Positions 23,970 to 35,823 of a stretch of 64,000 nt of DNA are shown in pieces. The position numbers and the translations under genes were made by a program. Numbering within the stretch: position 1 is the stretch's first letter; each line of letters opens with the position of its first letter. The stretch comes from Dioscorea cayenensis subsp. rotundata (taxonomy: Eukaryota; Streptophyta; Magnoliopsida; Dioscoreales; Dioscoreaceae), in assembly GCF_009730915.1 (NCBI RefSeq), contig NC_052474.1, positions 8,219,501 to 8,283,500 of the forward strand, in the 5' to 3' direction. The notes below the pieces were generated by a model. That model did no database searches and was not told where the DNA came from. It saw only the letters and a program-made list of their open reading frames with translations.

Positions 23970-24969
23970 NNNNNNNNNNNNNNNNNNNNNNNNNNNNNNN
24001 NNNNNNNNNNNNNNNNNNNNNNNNNNNNNNNNNNNNNNNNNNNNNNNNNNNNNNNNNNNNNNNNNNNNNNNNNNNNNNNNNNNNNNNNNNNNNNNNNNNN
24101 NNNNNNNNNNNNNNNNNNNNNNNNNNNNNNNNNNNNNNNNNNNNNNNNNNNNNNNNNNNNNNNNNNNNNNNNNNNNNNNNNNNNNNNNNNNNNNNNNNNN
24201 NNNNNNNNNNNNNNNNNNNNNNNNNNNNNNNNNNNNNNNNNNNNNNNNNNNNNNNNNNNNNNNNNNNNNNNNNNNNNNNNNNNNNNNNNNNNNNNNNNNN
24301 NNNNNNNNNNNNNNNNNNNNNNNNNNNNNNNNNNNNNNNNNNNNNNNNNNNNNNNNNNNNNNNNNNNNNNNNNNNNNNNNNNNNNNNNNNNNNNNNNNNN
24401 NNNNNNNNNNNNNNNNNNNNNNNNNNNNNNNNNNNNNNNNNNNNNNNNNNNNNNNNNNNNNNNNNNNNNNNNNNNNNNNNNNNNNNNNNNNNNNNNNNNN
24501 NNNNNNNNNNNNNNNNNNNNNNNNNNNNNNNNNNNNNNNNNNNNNNNNNNNNNNNNNNNNNNNNNNNNNNNNNNNNNNNNNNNNNNNNNNNNNNNNNNNN
24601 NNNNNNNNNNNNNNNNNNNNNNNNNNNNNNNNNNNNNNNNNNNNNNNNNNNNNNNNNNNNNNNNNNNNNNNNNNNNNNNNNNNNNNNNNNNNNNNNNNNN
24701 NNNNNNNNNNNNNNNNNNNNNNNNNNNNNNNNNNNNNNNNNNNNNNNNNNNNNNNNNNNNNNNNNNNNNNNNNNNNNNNNNNNNNNNNNNNNNNNNNNNN
24801 NNNNNNNNNNNNNNNNNNNNNNNNNNNNNNNNNNNNNNNNNNNNNNNNNNNNNNNNNNNNNNNNNNNNNNNNNNNNNNNNNNNNNNNNNNNNNNNNNNNN
24901 NNNNNNNNNNNNNNNNNNNNNNNNNNNNNNNNNNNNNNNNNNNNNNNNNNNNNNNNNNNNNNNNNNNNN
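23970..24969. other. Assembly gap (1000 N)
   Basis: Exactly 1000 undetermined bases, a conventional gap size, so the true length is unknown. Open frames across it are artefacts. Confidence 1.
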
Positions 24970-25169
24970 TGATTACTCATATACATGTGTGTGTTTGTAG
25001 ATATTATTTTTTTAATAAAATTTAATTTTGCGTTTATAATGAAGCATGTGTATATATGTATGTTGGATAATTTGTGGACAAGCGTTATTAATTATTTTGA
25101 ATCATAATATTGGCATGACACAAATTATGGATATTATTTGAAAATATAACATATATCTTAATTCAACTA

Positions 25170-25761
25170 ATATTCTAAGAGTAATGATATTTTTACCGAA
25201 TAGATTTCCCGAATAGGTTTTCCGAATGAAGTGGATGTTAAGTTGACATCCATGTCAGCATCCACGTCATTCTTTCTTTATTTTTTTTTAAAAGAAAATT
25301 TTAATTTATTTTATTATCTAAATCCTAAATTTAAACATTTAATCATAAAAATAAACATGTAAATGATAAACCGAAAATCCCTCCCTAAACCATAAACTAG
25401 AAATCACAAACCCCCGCAGGGGGTTTGTGATTTCTTGTTTAGGGTTTAGGGCATAGGATTTAGGGTCTAGGGTTTAGGGCTTAGGATTTAGGGTTTAGGG
25501 TTTAGTATTTATTATTTAGGGTTTAAAATTTAGATTTTTAGTTCATAGATTTTGTAGTATTTGGGTTTATAATTTTAGATATAGTTTTATAATTTTTTTA
25601 ATTTTAAGTATTTAAGAATTTTTAAAGTTCAAATTTAAAGTTTTTATAAAAATATATAATGACGTGGATGAGGATGTGGATGATAAGTTAGGCATCCACG
25701 TCATTCGGAAACCTATTCGTAGAATCTATTCAAGAAAAAAATAGCATCGCTCATATTCTAA
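25170..25761. mobile_element. Mutator-type MITE with 9-bp target duplication
   Basis: Element 25179-25752, flanked by the direct repeat ATATTCTAA at 25170-25178 and 25753-25761. Long inverted ends start GAGTAATGATATTTTTACCG and, from the other side, GAGCGATGCTATTTTTTTC, and continue through GAATAGATT, CGAATAGG and GTGGATG blocks for over 60 bp. The centre is a palindrome (GAAATCACAAACCCCC / GGGGGTTTGTGATTTC, about 25391-25433). One arm is rich in plant telomere-like TTTAGGG units (about 25437-25520). No coding capacity. Confidence 0.9.
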
Positions 25762-26090
25762 TTTAACTATGAATATATTTTGGTCGCTCTCTGCCATCTA
25801 TTCACAAATTTTTAGTTCCCTATAGAGTATAGACGAAGAATTTTGTTTCTGACAAAATAAAAAGAGAGTAGACGATTGAAAGAGAGTATAGTTTATGTAT
25901 AAAATGTGTCTATGTTTATGATCCTTGGAAATATAGTTTATTAATTTCAACAATATATATATATATATAACCCAACTTCTTTTCATTTTTCATGTAAAAA
26001 AAAATGACAATAATTAAATTAGCCCATTTAATTTCTAAAGAAAAACTTGTTCCAAATAAAAAGTTTTTTGTTTTTTATTTTATAAAGGGA
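25762..26090. other. AT-rich intergenic DNA
   Basis: Short (TA)n run near 25952-25968; otherwise nothing recognised. Confidence 0.5.
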
Positions 26091-26094
26091 CATG

Positions 26095-26275
26095 TTCCTA
26101 GTTAATCAAAAAGTGCCCGGAATTAATGTCTCATGCTCTCTCACCTTGAGTTTTTGGGTTTGCACAAAGAGTCCAAACTCTCACAAAGTAAATACCCTCT
26201 ACATGAGTTTCGAACTCGGGCCACCTTCTCCTTTCTCCAAGCGACCTGAGTTAGTGTTGCTGTTGCTATTTACCT
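26095..26275 (-). mobile_element. SINE-like fragment
   Basis: Contains on plus GAGTTTCGAACTCGGGCCACC-like sequence (about 26202-26222), whose complement is a good pol III box B. A possible box A complement lies near 26245-26262. No target duplication found. Confidence 0.35.
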
Positions 26276-26847
26276 GAATTGAACTGAGTAGTTTTGGCAA
26301 AAGTTATTTTTTTTGTTGTAAAAAAGAATGTTTTTAAGAATTTGGCCAAATAATCAATTTTTTTTAAATTTTTTTTAGAGTCAGATCCCCCAACCAATAT
26401 CCAATCAAATTTAAACCGTTGGATCATTTTTACTACCATCAAAGCACCTAAGAAATCCCCTATTAATGCATCTTTAATGGGTAGACTATCATAGAGTTTG
26501 ATGGTCATATCAGCTCATCAACTCATGAAATTATCTCCAATAATAGTTATATTATAAAATGAGATCCACAATCAACCTATTAAATTATCAATTATATAAT
26601 TTTGAGAAAATTTAATTAATTTGTGGATGATATAAAAGCAAAAATTCAGAGCTTCAAGTGGAGAAGAATGTGTTTTGTTTGAGAATGTAGGTATATTTAT
26701 AGAGGTAATATAAAATTTAAAAGCAATATTTACTGGTTGCATAATGTTTATATTTTAAATAATTTAATATTTAAACGTTACCAAACTTTGTTTGAATTTA
26801 AAATTAAAATATTAAAAGTATATGGAGCATCCTAGTTATATATCTTC

Positions 26848-26885
<38 letters not shown>
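26848..26885 (+). repeat. (TG)n(GA)n microsatellite at the PP28 exon 1
   Basis: TG then GA dinucleotides run directly into the codons for KGKPTGRRNFSKHEEM. The usual MGRGKF start of the family is missing here, apparently replaced by the microsatellite. Confidence 0.85.
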
Positions 26886-27307
26886 TTAAAGGGCAAGCCC
26901 ACGGGTCGCAGGAACTTCTCCAAACATGAGGAGATGAGTGAGCTCTTCTATCAATCCCTGTTATTAGAATCATCGTTCTATGATGAATTTGTTTTGTTGG
27001 TTTGGTCCTTTGATTTGATTTGCATCTAAATTGGTTGTTGTTTGTTGCTTGATATTATTTGTGCCTTGCATTTATGTGATTGTTTTAGGGTTTTCTTTTT
27101 CTTGTTTTTTAATAAAGTTGAAATCTTTGTTTGTTCATTGTAGTTTCTATGGTGCGGTTTCGAGTAATTTTAGTAAAATACTGTTCTTTTGTAATGAATT
27201 AGTGAATTCATGTCAGTCTTTTGATTCTTTGTTGATATAGGCCGACTAATTTCGTGTCACTCCTTGCAGTGGCTGGTACTTCTACTCGTCCTCGCACATT
27301 CAAGCAA
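26859..27307 (+). pseudogene. PP28/PDAP1-like phosphoprotein, exons 1-2
   Basis: Exon 1 (to 26937) encodes KGKPTGRRNFSKHEEM and exon 2 (27270-27307) encodes AGTSTRPRTFKQ. Together they match the N-terminus of the 28-kDa heat- and acid-stable (casein-kinase substrate) phosphoprotein family. Splice sites are intact and the phases agree. No in-frame ATG lies upstream of the KGKPTG segment because of the GA repeat; the first in-frame ATGs are the M at the end of exon 1 and the one created by the exon 1/2 junction. The next exon exists twice (28604 and 33729), on either side of the lipase gene. Confidence 0.75.
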
Positions 27308-27448
27308 GTAAGCACTCTTTTATTTGTGCGTATATTTTGATATATGATCTCTTTTGGGGAATGATGAAGAAACACAGCTATATCCTAAGAGACTAATCAC
27401 TCCAAGCTCGAAAGCAGCTGTGGAAGACATACATTTTGATTAAATCAA

Positions 27449-28031
27449 TGTTTTCAGACCCAGATCGGCCGGTCGGACCGGGTTGACCTAGACATGCCCT
27501 TAAGATCAGATTTTGAACTTTTAAACCGGCCGATCGGACCATGACCTGGTGACCTGGCCGGGTCATCAACCCGGGTTTGCATCTAATTTTTTTAATTTTA
27601 TTTTATTTTATAATATCCTAATGTTTGGGGTGTAAAATTGTAAAACTAAGAAAGGGGGAGACCGAGGGTATATTTTTTTATGTTTTTTTATGCATTTCTT
27701 AGTTGTTTATTTCCTAGTTAAATCTTTTTATGTTTTTCAATTAATTTTGTACTAGTTTATTTTTATATTATTTAGCGTATTTCACATTTTTTTAATGTGG
27801 TGTACTTCAATATTTATTTATGTAAAAATACTTGCTTAAAAATTTGAAAAAGTCATGTTTTTATATTTTTATTCTTCAATATTTGATTTTTTTAATTATA
27901 TATAACTAAAATTTATATTATTTTTAATAAAAATTGTTGACCCCGGTTCAACCTTGATTCAACCTGGTTGAACCCCTCGACTCTTGACCCCTAACCTTTT
28001 CCGAGTCGATGCCCGGTCCGGGTCTGAGAAC
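27449..28031. mobile_element. hAT-like MITE in PP28 intron 2
   Basis: Ends are imperfect inverted repeats: TTTTCAGACCCAGATCGG on the left and TTCTCAGACCCGGACCGG read inward from the right. GC-rich CCGGGTTGACC-type blocks at both ends surround an AT-rich centre, a layout common in plant hAT-derived MITEs. It ends a few bases before the left copy of the 28038/33166 duplication and is absent from the right copy. No clear target duplication. Confidence 0.65.
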
Positions 28032-28037
28032 CTTAGA

Positions 28038-28652
28038 TTATATAGAAAATTAAACTATTGAATTATTGAATAATGAATAACTATAAGACTTGTTTATGCT
28101 AGTGTCATAAAAGAAGGGCTTGACCAGCATGCTTTTCAATACATGAAAGGAAAACTATTTACCATGTTTCAAAACCTAACTTTATCTATGTACCTCCATA
28201 ATGTCATGGCTGACTTGAAAAATCATGTGCTTGTTTTGTGTTTGGATTATATCTAGATGATTATCCCATCTCTGATTGAGGTTTGTTGTTAAAGGCTTAA
28301 AGCCACTTGAATTCCTTCAAATTGCAGAGCTGTTCTGTAAATAATTATTTATTATTTTTTCTCCGGTAGAAAGTATGCACCTGTCTTAACTAAGACAAGT
28401 AAAAGCAACTTGATTTGGTTGAAACAAAGTGGACCAAGGTTGTTTTTGCTGGCAACTAGTTCACATTAATGGTTTCATGTACATGCTGGTGCAAGTTTTT
28501 GACTGGTCTTTAGATAAATAATATTTCACCTGAAGAAATTTTGATGATCTGGAACTTTCATGAGTGCTACATAAAATAAAGATCTATTCTTAATGTGTGA
28601 CAGGAGGAAGCTGACTATGAGGAAAAGGAGGAATCTGAGCATGAATCTGAGA
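28038..28652 (+). repeat. ~610-bp direct duplication, left copy
   Basis: Collinear with 33166-33778 over intron 2 and the first part of PP28 exon 3, from ATAGAAAATTAAACTATTGA to GAATCTGA, with scattered differences. The homology stops inside the exon, and unrelated lipase-gene sequence begins at once. Confidence 0.92.
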
Positions 28653-31600
28653 TTTCCTGGCTGATGAGATCATCTGATTTCATGGCTGATGAGATTTCCA
28701 CAAAGAAACCACATTGCTTGTTTTCTCAATCTCTTGTTCTTCTTATCTTCTTGCTTGCTTTGGCTTCATCTTGTCAAGGCTTGCTGCAAGCAGACAGCAG
28801 TTCAGCTGCTGTGAAGCAAAATGTGACCAGAGTCTCAGCAGTGTTTGCTTTTGGAGACTCAACTCTGGACTCAGGAAACAACAACTACTTAGTCACACCT
28901 TACAAGAGTGATTTCTTGCCTTATGGTAAGGATTTCTTTGGCCATAAACCCACTGGCAGGTTCACCAATGGAAGACTCCTCACTGACTTTGCAGGTAATT
29001 CTCTTCTCTCTCTCTGTCTTTCTCTCTTGGAGAGAAGAAAAGGAACTGATTTTATTGTGTTTGACTTTGATTTGAGAATGAAATTGTTGAGGAAATCAAG
29101 GGAATCCATTATACATTTTATATTTTTTTAATTTTACCTTTCAACTGTATATGTAGGCATTGAGCACAAGAAAATCACAGTTAGATGACTTGTTTTTAGG
29201 CGTTGTGTTCAACAATTTCTGCTAAAAGAAGAAATTTTTTTGTTTGATGTTGAGGGATTTTGTTATGATCTCATCAAAATTACCATCAGGACAGCAGACA
29301 CAATTGTGCTTGTATTTGTGCCAAAACTTTTCAATCCAATAGCATTCAACCTTCATCGCAAGTTTCGCTAGAGGTAGTCTTCCACCATCTAACATCTTCT
29401 GACATTAGAAATTGGTTCCATTGAGTTTTATTTTCCTTTCACTTCATCTGCCATCACTCCCTGTGAAATTCTCACACCATATTTGTACCAAGTATTGCAT
29501 AAACATATCCATCTAGCACCCCAACATATACAAATAATTACAGGGTTAAGAGTACTATTGTTTTCTGTACATACTCTATAGTACATTTTGTGCTTCTGTA
29601 TTTTAAAAATATGTATTATCATCCTTATACTATAAGTATAGATTTTTTAGTTTAATTAATGATGAAATGGATATTAAAGGTTTAGTTGAAGCCAGGTTGG
29701 GTCCGTGTGGAAAAGGTTGCCGTGTGGAAAATAATATTTTTTTTAAATTTACAGCCAATCATTTGAGCCCAATTTAAATATATACAAACTAAAGTGAACT
29801 TTACATGCATAGTACAAGGGTCACAGTGAATGTTTTTAAAATATAAAGACCAAAGTACACTCTATATCACAGTAAAATAACCAGGATTACACTTAGGCCT
29901 TGGTAATAATATGATTAAAACTTTTGTTTTAGCGTACTGGCATCATGGGCTATATAAACCGGGTTACATATTCCATTTAGTTTAGTGATATTTAAATCAT
30001 CTTAATTGAATAAATATAAGAGATAAGAGGAGTGGAAAGGGTTCTCTAAATAGAGATTGGTGGACTCTTCCTGGTGTTTTTTTAAGACAAGAGGTTGTTT
30101 TTTTACTTTCTCTGTTGATCCGTTGTATTTAACAAGAATCTTGGCTTCTTTTGCCTTGTAGTTAACAAAGAAATGAAGTATTTTCCAATTCTGTTCTTAC
30201 TTCCTGGTATCAATAGGTTTAATCTCATTGATTAGCTTTTGTTCTGAACTTTATATCAGAGATAATATCTTTATATATTCTTTAGGATATTGGTTTCAGC
30301 ATTGCCAGTGGGCACAGGCAGAGTTGAGGAATCTCGTTTTTTGGTTATAATTCTTTTTCTACTATACTTTTTATTAGATTTTAAAGTGGGGGTTAGCTGC
30401 CCTCCATCAATTTGTTGTTTGAAGTATAAGTTTGAGAAATGAAAGGAAACATGTAGTGTTATCTATTGTACTGATCCTTCATTGTTTAACACTCCTCGGG
30501 CAGATGCTTTAAATGATGGAAAAGTATTGAAACAATGAAGAAACCAAGATGGTGAATGGTCCTTCTTTTGAGAATGAAATGGTCAAGCAAATGCAAGGAA
30601 AATTTTAGATAAGAATGTTCTTTTTTCTTTACTTCATTGTTCAACACTTACTTCCATTCACCAAAGCGTAACATAGTCAATAACATTCTTTGTTTTTCTC
30701 TTGTTAAAAAGTTCATGAGATAGTGTTTGACAGTAGGAATAAAGGAAGAATAAACCATGATTCTTGAATAACAGGCAAACAACCGATGAATATGAGAGAA
30801 TAGAATGAGGTATTCTATTCCCTTACTCATGTAATAATTCCCTTTTCTCAATAATAGCTAATTCATCCTTGGAGTAGTATTAGTTTATTCTTGAGATTAT
30901 TCTCCTCTCTTGCTAAACAAGGGGCTAAGAATAACTGCTGTTTATTGTCTATTATTCTATTCCAGTACCTAATTTCATCCTTTATTCTTTATTCGCTATT
31001 TTCTGTTCTAATACTACCAAACACTACATTAATTTTTGAATCATTAAGCATTACATAAGTATATGTTGAATTGAATCATTTTAAACTTGAATTTCAAATG
31101 TGAAGCTTCATATGTTGGTCTCAAAGAGGAGGTGCCTGCTTACTTAGACCCTTCACTAAGTCTTGATGATCTGATTACTGGTGTCTGCTTTGCATCTGCT
31201 GGCTCTGGATTTGACCCTTTAACAGCAGAAATCAATGTAATTAATTAAACATCTCTCTCTTAATTCTCTTCTCAATTATATGCTAATTTTTATAATGATG
31301 CTGTGATTCTCTTTGTTTTGTTTCGGGTTCTACATAGCAAGTAATTCCAATGGGTGAACAAATAGATTATTTCAGAGTTATCTGTCAAGAATAGAACTGC
31401 AGGTTGGGCCGGATAGAATGGATAAGATAATGAACAATGCCGTGTTTATTATAAGTGCTGGAACAAATGATTTTGCTGCTAATTACATCCCTCTTCCAAT
31501 CAGAAAGAAGATGTTCTCAATTGCAGATTATCAAAACTTTGTCCTGCAAAATCTACAAGAATTCCTACAGGTATGCTTGTGTCTAATTTAGTTTTCATTC

Positions 31601-32742
31601 AGCATATTTAATAGATGAACCAAGATTTTTGCATATGGAACTGTGACCCTAATGTTATGCATGTTTTGGAAATTTTGGAAAGGGAATACACAAATTAGGA
31701 GCTAGAAAAATGGCAGTGGTAGGACTTCCTCCAGTTGGGTGTTTGCCAGTGATTATCACTCTATTTGGATTTGGTGATAGAAAATGCATTGAGGCTTTCA
31801 ACTCCATGTCCATCATTTACAACAATAAGCTCAAAGATATCTTGCGAAAGGCCTCAACAGTGTTACAAGGGGCCCAACTCATATATGTGGATGTCTTTAC
31901 TCCTTTATATGACTTCATTCTCTCTCCAAACAAGTATGGTGAGTATATGATCTCATTTCTTTATTTCTTTATTTAACAATTAATGCAAACTTAATCTAAT
32001 TGCTAATTGATTTTTTAAGGTAAAATATGTTTTCTTTCCATATGCACTTTTAGATTTGGTTGAAGTTACGGACAATATTATTATCTGAAATAAACATTCA
32101 TAAACTTAAAAACCGGTCACTTTTATTCTTAAATAGTTTAGTTTGCACTCTTTATTGGTTCACGAACCAAATCACCCTGATTTGAAATTCATATACTTAA
32201 ATGACCAAAAATACGGAGTTGTAGAAACAAATGTTATTATTAATCGTTTAGTTATTGTATCTTATACTTGATTTTAGGATAGATCAAAGATAACATATGG
32301 CACACTAAATTTGTATGTTGTGTACAATTATATATATATAATTTTGATGGATGTGGTATCATTTTGTCACCATTATCGGTCTCACTTCGATAGGACATTC
32401 ATCAACATCATGTTGTCAAAACCTAATTTGCTTTGCCATAATCCCCATACACAAATAATTAAATAGAATAATTACTTTGCTTTTAAGAAGTTATAATTTT
32501 GCAATAAAAATTAATATTTTTCTCTTGATGTTATTTGATTAGGGTTTGAGGAGACCATGGTGGGATGTTGTGGAACAGGGATGGTGGAGGCAGGGTTGGC
32601 ATGCAATGCAAACTCTCTTGTTTGCATTGATGCATCAAAGTATGTATTTTGGGATTCAATTCATCCCACTGAGAAGACATACCTCACACTCTTCAACTAT
32701 TTTAAGCCTTTAATAGATAACTTCTTGGAGTCATCTAATTAA
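28604..32742 (+). CDS. GDSL-type esterase/lipase, fused in frame to a PP28 exon
   Basis: Secreted SGNH/GDSL hydrolase. Exons: 28604-28994 (ATG 28664), 31106-31236, 31338 or 31376-31570, 31683-31938 and 32543-32742. A signal peptide (SLVLLIFLLALASSCQG) precedes FAFGDSTLDSGNNN (block I, catalytic Ser). Then come SAGTNDF (block III Asn) and DSIHPTE (block V Asp and His). In exon 3 one base is missing (GATTATTTCAGAGTTATC), giving a stop; using the AG at 31374-31375 as acceptor restores an open ~370-residue protein lacking about 13 residues. The acidic PP28 exon at 28604 (EEADYEEKEESEHESE) is in frame with the lipase, so transcripts starting at the PP28 promoter could encode a fusion. Substrate unknown. 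Confidence 0.85.
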
Positions 32743-33165
32743 TCTCAATTGCATCACAGCATTGAATCTGGTGCATTTTTGATTAATTTGGGTATTGAGC
32801 TTATTTTATTGGAGATTGATAATTTCTTCAATTTTAGTTTAGAACTCTTTAATTGTTGGCTTGTTGGTGTTATTTGTACTTGTGATGTTCAGTGGATTCA
32901 GAAGGGAAACTGATTGAGTTTTAAGTATTTGTTTCATATAATTGAATAATCATAGTGTTCGAGATATTTAATTACTAAAATTAATGTTAATTGTTGTATT
33001 TATATAAGAGAATATTGTTGTTAATTTGTTATATATGTATATATTAAATAATTATATTACATTTAATTTTTTGGTAAATAGGAGTTTGGTAGAAACAGTG
33101 ATGCTAGTGAATTAAAAAATTATATTACATTTAATTCACTAGCATTTAATAATTATATTACATTT
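32743..33165. other. 3' flank of the lipase gene with small repeats
   Basis: ATTATATTACATTTAAT occurs three times (about 33050, 33117 and 33150). An inverted repeat, ATGCTAGTGAATTAAA (33101-33116) with its complement at 33130-33145, lies just before the right copy of the duplication. Confidence 0.7.
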
Positions 33166-33778
33166 AATATAGAAAATTAAACTATTGAATTATCGCATTA
33201 TGAATCACTATAAGACTTGTTTATGCTAGTGTTGTAAAAGAAGGGCTTGACCAGCATGCTTTTCAATACATAAAAGGAAAACTACTTACCATGTTTCAAA
33301 ACCTAACTTTATCTATGTACCTCCATAATGTCATGGCTGACCTGAAATCATGTGCTTGTTTTGTGTTTGGATTATATCTAGATGATTATCCCACCTCTGA
33401 TTGAGATTTGTTGTTAAAGGCTTAAAGCCATTTGAATTTCTTCAAATTGCAGAGCTGTTCTGTAATTTATTATTATTTATTTTTTCTCTGATAGAAAGTA
33501 TGCACCTGGCTTAGCTAAGACAAATAAAAACAACTTGATTTGGTTGAAACAAACTGGACCAAGGTTGTGTTTGCTGGCAACTAGTTCACATTAATGTTTT
33601 CCTGTACATGCTGGGTGCCAGTTTTTGACTGATCTTAGATAAATATTATTTCACCTGAAGAAATTTTGATGATCTGGAGCGTTTATGAGTGCTACATAAA
33701 AGAAGGATCTATCCTTAATGTCTGACAGGAGGAAGCTGACTATGAGGAAAGGGAGGAATCTGAGCATGAATCTGAAGA
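33166..33778 (+). repeat. ~610-bp direct duplication, right copy
   Basis: Partner of 28038-28652. Here the acidic exon is complete and continues through DDSEEETE to a GT donor at 33801, so this copy keeps the ancestral PP28 structure. Confidence 0.92.
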
Positions 33779-35823
33779 TGATTCTGAAGAAGAGACTGAG
33801 GTTTGTTAGCACTTAATCTTGTTTTGTCGTTGCATTATTGTGCCATTTTCTATCTGCCTGAGCAGGGCTGTAAAGATTTTCCTTGTTGCTTTATGTCGAG
33901 CTCTATCCTGTTTTAAAGTTTCTTGCTCAAAAATCTTCAGGCTGGCTCTATTTACTCAGTTTGCAGCTTTATTATTAATGTTCAGCCTTTGTTTTTCGCA
34001 TGCCACTGTGGGCCAGCTTTAGGCCATCAACAGCTTCTATCATGCAGTTCATGGCCACGGTTTGCTTCTGAAGCTTCAGACATAAACTCTCTTTATGATT
34101 GTTGCATTTCCTTTGATTATAATGATGCTAACTGCAGAAAGGAGACGCTGAGGGTCTTATTGAGGATAGCAAATCCAAAATTTGGTTTCAACCAAAGACT
34201 GGCAATAGTCGAAAGCAAATGTAAGTAGGATTATCTTTCCCTTCTTTATGAAATAACAGTGTTAATCATAATTCTTTCAAGAATGACGTTGCACGATTCC
34301 ATACTTCCACTGAGATGTATGAGCACATAGTAGAATTTCTACAAGATTACATCAGAGTATAGTTTAAATAGAGGTATAGTGTGAGTTTGCAGATGTTCTT
34401 TATCTAGTATACATGTTGGCTGCATCTTTTTGGAAAACCAAATTGCCAAATATTCTGAATTGGATCATTAATAACCATTTCTAAACATTAGATGAATCTT
34501 AACAATATTTGTTCTTGATGCTTACTGTGAAAAGTCTATCACCTATTCTTATTCAGCAGTTGAGTGCTGCCCTTGATACTACACATTTGTCCATATGAGT
34601 TTGAGCTGTATTTTTATTGAAATTCAAATTTTCTTTACAAAAACTCTAACATCAGAGCTTCACTGAGCCATGATTGTAAGTCTATACAAGTTTCAGTCAG
34701 ATTAAAATCGATCTTCTCATGAGGGCCTCGCATCTCAAAACTGCCAGAACGTCCATCAGTCTTGCACTTGCTTTTCTGCTTTTATGTGTTTTCCCCAAGG
34801 AAATGAAACGAGATGATAAATGAGTGACGTGGTGTCACGGTTTTTATGCATTATTGAACACCGCCATTTCAGTCACGAGTGCATGCTAAATATTAGTGCT
34901 ACTGTGTTATATATTGCATCTTCATTCCTATTTAATGGGTATCTAAATGGCGAAAAGTAACGAAGTGAGTTGCTTCTATTGTGCAGGTGAATATAGCATC
35001 TGAACTCTCAAAGCATGAAAGGTATGTGGAAGTTTGGGTGGGATTATATCCTAATTGTTTTGATCCAACGATTCTGTACTCAGTATTGCACAGTCCCTTT
35101 CTTGTTCTCATCTCAATAGAAAAAAAAGATTGCTTTGTTCATCCCATCCAAGAAAATTTTAATTCTTCTTTTTCATCTGGAGTAGTTGGTTGACTAATCT
35201 GACCACAAGTTTGTTGGTTCTCGTCTGATTTTTCTGATAGCTGCTTATTGGTCACATAACGAACTAAAGTATAGTGAATAATAATCAATAATCTGATGTG
35301 GACCTTAACAGTTTGTTGAGTTACTTGAAAAACTACTTTGAGCATAAAAATTCATTGGTTTTTTTTTTTTTTATTTGCCACTATTAATTACATGTTATTT
35401 GTTTTGTTGTTATCCAAGAAATATGCTGCTTATGTGGTATCTGAAATGGAATGTTAAATTCATTCAGTTAAATCTCTGTTTGTTTTGTAATAATTACTAC
35501 AAGTTTCATTTGTCCTTTCCATCTAGAAGTTTTTTCAGTCTTATGGAATACAAAAGGTTCATTTTTGGTTGGATAGGCTATCTTTAGTGTACCAAAACTT
35601 GATGGTTTAATTTTCTCATATTTAGTTTGTAAATGTTCATCTGGTATTTGCATCCTCGGAACAGTTTACTCTTGTTTCTCTGTATATTTAAAAGGTTTAA
35701 TTATTGTTATGACGAGACTATGTTCCATATAGGGAGGAGATAGAGAAACAAAAACTCGCCTGACTGCTACATGAGGCTGCAAGAACTGGGACAGACAGAA
35801 CAAGCTAGAAAAGATCTAGGTAA
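33729..35823 (+). pseudogene. PP28/PDAP1-like phosphoprotein, exons 3 onward (broken)
   Basis: Exon 3 (33729-33800) encodes EEADYEEREESEHESEDDSE. Exon 4 (34138-34220) starts KGDAEGLIE, then loses frame and has a stop. Exon 5 (34987-35021) encodes VNIASELSKHER and joins to EEIEKQK at 35733. There an in-frame TGA and a one-base shift occur before YMRLQELGQTEQARKDL returns in another frame. The exon order and the ELS-ER-EEIEKQK motif are those of the PP28/PDAP1 family, found in eukaryotes as a small phosphoprotein of unclear function. A possible last-exon remnant (AKEIKKKAG) lies near 36972. With the start lost too, this is a decayed gene. Confidence 0.75.

Noticed and set aside
23956-24986. Long open frames over 1 kb on both strands
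   Set aside because: They consist of the N gap; no sequence supports them.
25437-25520. True interstitial telomere or chromosome-fusion scar
   Set aside because: The TTTAGGG-like units are degenerate and lie wholly within a bounded MITE with target duplication.
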